This document shows, piece after piece, positions 1-5,191 of a stretch of DNA of 5,191 nt (position 1 is its first letter; each line of letters opens with the position of its first letter). The translations under genes and the position numbers were made by a program. Source of the DNA: an uncultured Nocardioides sp. (GTDB lineage: Bacteria > Actinomycetota > Actinomycetes > Propionibacteriales > Nocardioidaceae); contig NZ_CAMPGZ010000246.1 of NCBI RefSeq assembly GCF_946885725.1, forward strand, positions 1-5,191. Reading direction: 5' to 3'. The notes under the pieces are model-generated. The model was given only the letters and a program-made list of their open reading frames with translations. It did no database searches and was not told the origin of the DNA.

Positions 1-1427
1 TCGGCGCGACGCCGTACCTCCTCCGCGAGCGGCAGGACATCCCGCTGGTCGGCTCGAAGCTGACGCTGGCGCTGCTGATGTCCAAGCTGCGCGAGCACCG
101 GCTCAAGGAGACCGCCCAGCACGTCGTCGCCGCCGGCGACACGATCCGGTTCGGGCCGTTCGAGCTCGAGTTCGTGGCCGTCAACCACTCGATCCCCGAC
201 GCGCTCGCGGTCGCGATCCGCACCGGTGCCGGCACCGTGCTGCACACCGGCGACTTCAAGATGGACCAGCTGCCGCTGGACGGCCGGATCACCGACCTGC
301 GCGCGTTCGCCCGCCTCGGCGAGCAGGGCGTCGACCTCTTCATGGTCGACTCCACCAACGCGGAGGTCCCCGGCTTCACGACCTCGGAGAAGGACATCAG
401 CCCGGTCCTCGACCGGGTGTTCCACCAGGCCCGCGACCAGCGGATCATCGTGGCCTGCTTCGCCTCCCACGTGCACCGCGTGCAGCAGGTGATGGACACG
501 GCGGCGGCGCACGGCCGCAAGGTCGCCTACGTCGGTCGCTCGATGGTGCGCAACATGGGCGTCGCCCGCGACCTCGGCTACCTCAAGGTGCCGCCGAACA
601 CGCTGGTCGACTCCAAGGAGCTCGCCGAGTACCCGCCCGAGCGCACCGTGCTGATCTCCACCGGGTCGCAGGGCGAGCCGCTCTCCGCCCTGTCTCGGAT
701 CGCGCAGCGCAACCACAACTTCGTGCACATCGAGGAGGGCGACACCGTCGTCCTGGCCTCGTCGCTGATTCCCGGCAACGAGAACGCCGTCTACCGGGTG
801 ATCAACGGGCTCTCGCGCTGGGGCGCCAACGTGGTGCACAAGGGCAACGCGCTCGTGCACGTCTCCGGTCACGCCTCGGCCGGCGAGCTGCTCTACTGCT
901 ACAACATCGTCCGCCCGCGCAACGTGATGCCGGTGCACGGCGAGATCCGGCACCTGCGCGCCAACGGCGAGCTCGCGGTCGCGACCGGTGTGAAGCGGGA
1001 CAACGTCGTGATCGCCGAGGACGGCGTGGTCATCGACCTCGTCGACGGCAAGGCCCGGATCGCCGGCAAGGTCGACTGCGGCTACGTCTTCGTCGACGGG
1101 TCGTCCGTCGGCGACATCGGGGAGTCGCTGCTCAAGGACCGCCGGATCCTGGGCGAGGAGGGCTTCATCTCGGTGATCGTGGTCGTCGACTCGGTCAGCG
1201 GGAAGGTGTCCGCCGGCCCGGAGATCCACGCCCGTGGCTTCGCCGAGGACGACACGGTCTTCGAGGACATCAAGCAGCCGGTCATCGACGCGATCAACGC
1301 CGCGCTGCAGGAGGGCGTCGACGACACCTACCAGCTGCAGCAGACGATCCGCCGGGTCATCGGCCGCTGGGTGTCCAACGCGCACCGGCGCCGGCCGATG
1401 ATCATCCCGGTCGTCGTCGAGGCCTGA
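1..1427 (+). CDS. rnj: Ribonuclease J, C-terminal part (5' end outside window)
   Basis: RNase J is a cytoplasmic zinc-dependent 5'-3' exonuclease and endonuclease that processes and degrades mRNA and rRNA. The reading frame is open from base 3 and gives 474 residues; actinobacterial family members are about 560, so roughly 85-90 N-terminal residues, with the HxHxDH zinc motif, lie outside. Numbering from the first full codon, visible marks are the HTGD metal motif (81-84), the beta-CASP DSTN motif (D116), SHVHR (His156, His158), GSQGEP (221-226), HVSGHAS (His286, His290) and PVHGEIRHL (His312, His317). A C-terminal domain follows, ending RRRPMIIPVVVEA. The ATG at base 78 is not the start, because upstream codons (GATPYLLRER, then GSKLTLAL) are family-typical. 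The gene converges on cydDC, and its TGA directly abuts the cydDC stop. No frameshift or missing motif is seen in the visible part. Confidence 0.96.
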   Translation, partial: GATPYLLRERQDIPLVGSKLTLALLMSKLREHRLKETAQHVVAAGDTIRFGPFELEFVAVNHSIPDALAVAIRTGAGTVLHTGDFKMDQLPLDGRITDLRAFARLGEQGVDLFMVDSTNAEVPGFTTSEKDISPVLDRVFHQARDQRIIVACFASHVHRVQQVMDTAAAHGRKVAYVGRSMVRNMGVARDLGYLKVPPNTLVDSKELAEYPPERTVLISTGSQGEPLSALSRIAQRNHNFVHIEEGDTVVLASSLIPGNENAVYRVINGLSRWGANVVHKGNALVHVSGHASAGELLYCYNIVRPRNVMPVHGEIRHLRANGELAVATGVKRDNVVIAEDGVVIDLVDGKARIAGKVDCGYVFVDGSSVGDIGESLLKDRRILGEEGFISVIVVVDSVSGKVSAGPEIHARGFAEDDTVFEDIKQPVIDAINAALQEGVDDTYQLQQTIRRVIGRWVSNAHRRRPMIIPVVVEA

Positions 1428-1440
1428 TCACGCCTCGGCG
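1415..1440. terminator. Possible bidirectional terminator hairpin over the abutting stops
   Basis: Bases 1418-1423 (CGAGGC) pair perfectly with 1432-1437 (GCCTCG) around an 8-base loop that contains both stop codons as TGATCA. On the plus-strand RNA the stem extends to nine pairs (1415-1440) through one G-U wobble; on the minus-strand RNA that pair is an A-C mismatch. No T-run follows in either direction, so this would be a tail-less terminator at best. With no intergenic space, any terminator must lie within coding sequence. In DNA this GC-rich a six-pair stem can arise by chance. Confidence 0.35.
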
Positions 1441-4400
1441 GTGAGCGCCGGGACGTAGGGCTCGGTCGCCCGGTCGCCGAGCCGCAGCACGCGGTCGACC
1501 CGGTCGAGGCCGGCGCGACCGTGCGTCACCCACACCACCGACCGCCCGTCCGCACTCGTCCCGAGCACGTCCGCGGCGAGCGCCTCGGCGGTGCCCGAGT
1601 CGAGGTGCGCGGTCGGCTCGTCCAGCACCAGCACGCGGCGGTCGCCGAGCAGCGCCCGCGCGACTCCGATGCGGGCGCGCTCGCCGCCGGAGACGTCCGC
1701 GTGCCCGTCGCCGAGGAACGTGTCGAGGCCCTCCGGAAGCTGTGCGACCCACGGCGTGAGCCGGGCCCGGTCCAGCGCCGCGAGGAGCTCGGCGTCGTCA
1801 GCGCCGGGCCGGGCGAGACGGAGGTTCTCGCGCAGCGTCGAGGCGAACACGTGCGGGTCGTCGTCGACCAGCCCGATCCGCGCGCGTACGTCGGAGAGCG
1901 CGAGCCGGTCCAGCCGGCGGCCGTCCAGCGCCACGCTGCCGCGCTGCGGGTCGAGGAACCGGAGCAGCAGCGCGACGAGCGTCGACTTGCCCGAGCCGGA
2001 GGGACCGACGACGGCCACCCGTGAGCCCGCGGGGAGACCCAGGTCGACGTCGCGCAGCACCGCCTCCTCGCCCCAGCCCGCGTGCACGCGTTCGACGGCC
2101 AGGTCGCGGCCGGGACCCGCGGCGACCGGCTCGGCCGGGTCGGTGACCGCAGGCTCGGTGCAGGCGAGCGCGGCCAGGCGCTCGCGCGCGGCCCGGGTGC
2201 GGACCGCGAGCTGGCCGGCGTCGGCGAGCGGCAGCAGCACGTCCAGGAGCGCAAGCGGGAGCAAGCCGAGCAGGGCGAGCATCGGGCCGGACGTCGTGCC
2301 GGCCGCGACGTGCAGGACCGCGACCACGCCGACCCCCGCAGCCAGCGTCGCCACCGCGCGGCCGAGAGCAGCGCCGCCGGCGGCTCGTCCGGCTGCTCGG
2401 GCGAGCCGGGCCGCGACGGCGCGGACGGCGTCGGCGGCACGGCCGGCGGCCTGCCAGGCGACGAGGTCGGGCGCGCCGTCCAGCACCGAGCCGACGAGCG
2501 CCGACAGCGCACCGCGCTCCCGGACGAACGCCGCCTCCGCGCGTCGCGCCGTCCACCAGGACAGGCCGAGGGCAGCGGCCCCGCCGACCAGCGCGGAGCC
2601 GAGCACGGGCAGCACGGCGACGGGGGAGACGAGCGCGGTGAACACCGTGGCACCGGCCACCACCAGCGCGCCGGTCAGCACGGGCAGTCGCACGCGCAGC
2701 TGCTCGTCCAGCACGGCGTCGACGTCGTCGACGACCCGGGCCAGCAGGTCGCCGCGGTGCGGCCCGAGGCGGCCCGGCACGAGCGGGACCAGGTCGTCGT
2801 ACACCCGCGCGCGCTCCTCCGCGAGCATCCGCAGCGCCGCCGCGTGCCCGACGAGCCGTTCGGCGTACCGCAGCACCGGTCGCGCGATGCCGAACGTGCG
2901 CACGCCGACGATCGCCAGGATCAGCATCAGCACCGGCGGCTGCTCGGCCGCGCGGACGATCAGCCAGCCCGCCGTGGCGGTGAGCGCCACTCCGGACGCG
3001 GCGGCGAGCGCGCCCAGCAGGGTGGCCAGCGCGAGCCGGCGGCGCGGGCTCGCCGCGGGCTCGGGACTCCCCTTGATGGCGGGGGTGGAGACAGGAGTGG
3101 CGGCCGACGGCCGCGTCGCGATCGGTCCGTGCTCCGGCGCCGGCGCGGGCGCCGGGGCGGGCAGCGCGACGACGTGGTCGGCCAGCGCGACGAGCGACGG
3201 CCGGTGCGCGACCACGACCACCGCGCGGTCGACCGCCAGCCGCACCAGGGTCTCGGCGACGACCTGCTCGGTCTCCTCGTCGAGGTGGGCGGTCGGCTCG
3301 TCCAGCAGCACCCAGGGCCGGTCGCTGACGACGACGCGAGCGAGAGCGAGCCGGGCCCGCTCGCCGGCGGAGAACGACGCGCCGTCCTCGGCGAGCACGG
3401 TGTCCAGGCCGCCGGGGAGGGTGGCGACGTGGTGCGCGAGCCGGACCTGCTCGAGCGCCGCCCACACCTCGGCGTCAGTGGCGTCCGGCCGACCGAGCCG
3501 GACGTTGTCGCGCACGGAGGCCGGCATCAGCCAGGGCCGCTGCGGCACCCACGCGATACGGTCCGCGGCGGGCGTGGTCACCGTGCCCGCGGTCGGTGAG
3601 AGCCGGCCGAGCAGGACCGCGAGCAGCGTGGACTTCCCGCAGCCGCTCGGGCCGGTGACCGCCGTCAGCCCGCGCGAAGGGAAGGTCGCGGAGACGCCGT
3701 CGAGCGCCGGCACGTCACGGTCGGGGTAGCGGACGACGAGGTCCTCGACGGCCATCGCGTCCCCATCCCGGGGTACGGCGACCGGCGCCTCGCGCAGCAA
3801 GGCGTCGGCGGCCTCGAACGTGGCGGTGCCCTCCGCGGCGGCATGGAACTCGGCGCCGACCCGGCGCAGCGGCCAGTACGCCTCGGGGGCCAGCAGCAGC
3901 ACGACCAGCGCGGTCTCGAGGTCGAGGCCACCGGTGGCCAGCCGCAGCCCGACGAGCACGGCGACCAGCGCGACCGACAGCGTCGCGACCAGCTCGAGCA
4001 CCGCCGACGAGGCGAACGCGACCTTGAGCGTCGCCAGGGTGGCGTCGCGGTAGCGCGCGGTGACCACCCGGATCCGGTCGCCCTGCAGCGCGGCCCGGTT
4101 GTAGGCGACGAGCGTGGGAAGACCGCGGACCAGGTCGACGAAGTGGCCGGACAGCGAGGACAGCAGCCGCCACTGGCGGTCCGCCCGGTCCCGGGTGGCC
4201 AGGCCGACGAGCACGGCGAACACCGGGATCAGCGGCAGCGTCACCGCCGCGGTCAGCGCAGCCGGCCAGTCGACCCACGCCATGGCGAGCAGCGTCGCGG
4301 GCGGCAGCACCACGGCCACCACGACGGCGGGCAGGTAGCGGGTCAGGTAGGGCTCGACGGCCGCGACGCCCCGGGTCAGCAGCACGGTGAGCTCGCCGGT

Positions 4401-4724
4401 GCGGTGCCGCGACGGGCCGCCGCCCAGCGCGAGCGCGGCCTCGCTGAGCCGTCCGCGCAGCGCCGTACCGACCTGGCCGGCCGCGCGGGCCGCCGCACGG
4501 TCGGTCAGCCAGCCGGTGGCCGCACGGGCCGCGAACGTCGCGAGCACCCACGCGCCGGGCCCCGTCAGGTCCTCGCCGCCGACAGCCGCGGTGACCAGGC
4601 GGGCGAGCGCGAAGGCCTGCGCGACCAGCAGCAGGCCGCCGGCGGTGCTGCCGGCCACCACCCCGGCCAGCGCCCACCGCGCCGGCCGGAGGTGAGGAAG
4701 GACCCGCGGGTCGACGGGCTTCAT
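1428..4724 (-). CDS. cydDC: Fused CydD-CydC ABC transporter for cytochrome bd assembly
   Basis: This is an inner-membrane ABC transporter with both halves on one 1098-residue chain. CydDC is required to assemble cytochrome bd oxidase; it was described as a cysteine/glutathione exporter and more recently as a haem transporter, so the substrate is debated. The CydD half (1 to ~521) has about six membrane helices in residues 17-285, Walker A GPSGCGKST (358-366), Q-loop Gln395, signature FSAGE (451-455), Walker B ending Asp475-Glu476 and switch His507. A Pro/Ala-rich linker (~522-560) follows. The CydC half (~561-1098) has further helices, ERLVGH (622-627), Walker A GPSGSGKST (907-915), signature VSGGE (1011-1015), Asp1035-Glu1036 and His1068. 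Its Q-loop has Asp955 where Gln is usual. Both ATP sites thus keep Walker and switch residues. The ATG overlaps the cydB stop with no clear ribosome site, suggesting coupled translation. Fused CydCD is known in Streptomyces, so the fusion itself is not new. Confidence 0.96.
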   Translation of the reverse strand: MKPVDPRVLPHLRPARWALAGVVAGSTAGGLLLVAQAFALARLVTAAVGGEDLTGPGAWVLATFAARAATGWLTDRAAARAAGQVGTALRGRLSEAALALGGGPSRHRTGELTVLLTRGVAAVEPYLTRYLPAVVVAVVLPPATLLAMAWVDWPAALTAAVTLPLIPVFAVLVGLATRDRADRQWRLLSSLSGHFVDLVRGLPTLVAYNRAALQGDRIRVVTARYRDATLATLKVAFASSAVLELVATLSVALVAVLVGLRLATGGLDLETALVVLLLAPEAYWPLRRVGAEFHAAAEGTATFEAADALLREAPVAVPRDGDAMAVEDLVVRYPDRDVPALDGVSATFPSRGLTAVTGPSGCGKSTLLAVLLGRLSPTAGTVTTPAADRIAWVPQRPWLMPASVRDNVRLGRPDATDAEVWAALEQVRLAHHVATLPGGLDTVLAEDGASFSAGERARLALARVVVSDRPWVLLDEPTAHLDEETEQVVAETLVRLAVDRAVVVVAHRPSLVALADHVVALPAPAPAPAPEHGPIATRPSAATPVSTPAIKGSPEPAASPRRRLALATLLGALAAASGVALTATAGWLIVRAAEQPPVLMLILAIVGVRTFGIARPVLRYAERLVGHAAALRMLAEERARVYDDLVPLVPGRLGPHRGDLLARVVDDVDAVLDEQLRVRLPVLTGALVVAGATVFTALVSPVAVLPVLGSALVGGAAALGLSWWTARRAEAAFVRERGALSALVGSVLDGAPDLVAWQAAGRAADAVRAVAARLARAAGRAAGGAALGRAVATLAAGVGVVAVLHVAAGTTSGPMLALLGLLPLALLDVLLPLADAGQLAVRTRAARERLAALACTEPAVTDPAEPVAAGPGRDLAVERVHAGWGEEAVLRDVDLGLPAGSRVAVVGPSGSGKSTLVALLLRFLDPQRGSVALDGRRLDRLALSDVRARIGLVDDDPHVFASTLRENLRLARPGADDAELLAALDRARLTPWVAQLPEGLDTFLGDGHADVSGGERARIGVARALLGDRRVLVLDEPTAHLDSGTAEALAADVLGTSADGRSVVWVTHGRAGLDRVDRVLRLGDRATEPYVPALTAEA
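1600..1630 (-). repeat. Intragenic direct repeat, copy in CydC ATPase domain
   Basis: This 31-base segment matches 3280-3310 with two mismatches (positions 1608 and 1628). It encodes the Walker B and D-loop region LDEPTAHLD of the CydC half. The copies are 1680 bases (560 codons) apart and in the same frame. Confidence 0.8.
3045..3161 (-). other. Inter-domain linker of CydDC (Pro/Ala-rich, low complexity)
   Basis: Codons for residues ~522-560 join the CydD nucleotide-binding domain to the first CydC membrane helix. The linker starts with an alternating Pro-Ala run (522-530), continues with a Ser/Thr/Pro/Ala-rich stretch, and ends before RRRLALA, the cytoplasmic edge of the CydC helices. It is about 40 residues and has no predicted domain. 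It contains no Met codon, and I see no plausible internal start for a separate CydC product. Confidence 0.75.
3134..3155. repeat. Perfect GC-only inverted repeat inside the linker
   Basis: CCGGCGCC (3134-3141) and GGCGCCGG (3148-3155) are exact reverse complements around a 6-base loop. This gives an eight-pair all-G/C hairpin in the cydDC mRNA, within the Pro-Ala codons of the linker. Alternating CCG/GCG-type codons tend to generate such pairing by themselves, so function is uncertain. Confidence 0.6.
3280..3310 (-). repeat. Intragenic direct repeat, copy in CydD ATPase domain
   Basis: This is the partner of the repeat at 1600-1630, with 29 of 31 bases identical. It encodes the equivalent LDEPTAHLD segment of the CydD half. 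The similarity follows from homologous ATP-binding domains sharing codon choices, possibly helped by gene conversion. Confidence 0.8.
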
Positions 4725-4726
4725 CA
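4722..4726 (-). promoter_or_regulatory. TGATG stop-start overlap coupling cydB to cydDC
   Basis: Read on the minus strand, the cydB stop TGA and the cydDC start ATG share one A (TGATG). The bases just upstream (CCCGGCC) contain no purine-rich Shine-Dalgarno sequence. Initiation of cydDC therefore probably depends on ribosomes terminating on cydB, which would tie transporter synthesis to oxidase synthesis. The overlap is seen directly; the coupling is inferred. Confidence 0.75.
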
Positions 4727-5191
4727 GGCCGGGATGTGCTGGACGCCGATGCGGCGGCGGAACACCCAGTAGGTCCAGCCCTGGTACATCAGCACCAGCG
4801 GCGTGAAGAACACCGCCACCCAGGTCATCACCGTCAGCGTGTAGTCGGTGGCCGAGGCGTTGGTGGTGGTCAGCGACCAGGCCGGGTCGAGCGACGACGG
4901 CATCACGTCGGGGAACAGCGCCGCGAACAGGCCGGCCACCGCGAGCCCGATCGCCACGAAGTTGCCGGTGAACGCCCAGCCCTCACGGGCCTTGGTCGCG
5001 GCGGCGAGCCCGCCGACCAGGGCCAGGGCGGCCGCGGTGAACAGCACCAGCGACCCGGTCGACCCGGTCATCGACTGCGTCCAGAGCAGGAAGCCGACCG
5101 CGGCGACGGCGGCCGCGACGCCGGACTTCAGCGCGAGGGCCCGGGCCCGGTGCCGGATGTCGCCGTCGGTCTTGAGGGCGACGAACAGCGC
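4724..5191 (-). CDS. cydB: Cytochrome bd oxidase subunit II (CydB), C-terminal part
   Basis: CydB is the membrane subunit that pairs with haem-carrying CydA in the bd-type quinol oxidase, the high-affinity terminal oxidase used under low oxygen. The frame is open to the right edge and gives 155 residues, a little under half of the usual ~330-350; the N-terminal part is outside. From the first visible codon: a KTDGDIRHRARALA loop (7-20), a hydrophobic stretch to about 40, helices near 47-66 and 74-93, a PSSLDPAWSL loop followed by NAS, and a last helix near 121-142 ending in WTYWVFRRRIGVQHIP, the characteristic CydB tail. The ATG at 5071 is internal, because the codons before it are also CydB-like. 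The stop overlaps the cydDC start by one base. cydA is expected upstream, beyond the edge; the operon promoter, and any Rex-type redox operator as in Streptomyces, would also be there and cannot be assessed. Confidence 0.95.
   Translation of the reverse strand, partial: ALFVALKTDGDIRHRARALALKSGVAAAVAAVGFLLWTQSMTGSTGSLVLFTAAALALVGGLAAATKAREGWAFTGNFVAIGLAVAGLFAALFPDVMPSSLDPAWSLTTTNASATDYTLTVMTWVAVFFTPLVLMYQGWTYWVFRRRIGVQHIPA

Noticed and set aside
78..80. ATG as the start of the RNase J gene
   Set aside because: In-frame codons from base 3 already encode RNase J sequence, and an enzyme starting here would lack the zinc-binding HxHxDH motif. The gene is cut by the window edge.
2082..3599. Second long plus-strand open frame, rich in Arg, Gly, Gln and His
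   Set aside because: It is another antisense shadow of cydDC. Stop codons are rare in all frames of DNA with this composition.
1591..3729. Long plus-strand open frame (712 codons) opposite cydDC
   Set aside because: The translation is a low-complexity Ser/Arg/Ala/Thr mix typical of the antisense of a high-GC gene, with no recognisable domain. The minus strand has full-length ABC transporter motifs across the same region.
3843..4772. Plus-strand open frame opposite the CydD half
   Set aside because: Its composition is dominated by Arg, Gly, Gln and Asp with no domain, and it is fully covered by cydDC and the end of cydB.
5069..5071. ATG as the start of a short 115-residue membrane protein
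   Set aside because: The frame continues upstream to the right edge with a typical CydB loop (KTDGDIRHRAR), so this Met is internal to CydB.
1428..5191. A novel defence or biosynthetic system
   Set aside because: All three genes belong to well-known families (RNase J, CydDC, CydB) in an ordinary respiratory operon context. No extra genes, repeats arrays or mobile-element marks are present.

Overview
The window is very GC-rich DNA with strongly G/C-ending codons in all three genes. Together with the protein sequences, this points to a high-GC actinomycete (Actinomycetota). I cannot name the genus from this much sequence. The region is densely coding, with no intergenic stretch at all.

Layout: (1) Bases 1-1427, plus strand: the C-terminal ~474 residues of a ribonuclease J (metallo-beta-lactamase/beta-CASP RNase), with its 5' end outside the window. 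(2) Bases 1428-4724, minus strand: a complete 1098-residue fused CydD-CydC ABC transporter, both halves of the heterodimeric exporter needed for cytochrome bd assembly. (3) Bases 4724-5191, minus strand: the C-terminal 155 residues of CydB, subunit II of cytochrome bd oxidase, running off the right edge.

The two minus-strand genes form the end of a cyd operon, presumably cydA-cydB-cydDC with cydA beyond the right edge. They overlap by one base in a TGATG junction. The oxidase subunit and its assembly transporter are therefore likely made from one mRNA with coupled translation. The RNase J gene runs toward this operon. The two converging stop codons abut with no base between them, forming the palindrome TGATCA, which sits in the loop of a short GC-rich inverted repeat that may act as a shared terminator.

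The genes are recognisable housekeeping and respiratory functions, and I see no new system, mobile element, RNA gene or CRISPR array. The points worth a second look are: the gene-tail arrangement at 1415-1440; the inter-domain linker of CydDC, which carries a perfect GC hairpin, a patch of rare codons and a Shine-Dalgarno-like string; and an altered Q-loop in the CydC nucleotide-binding domain.
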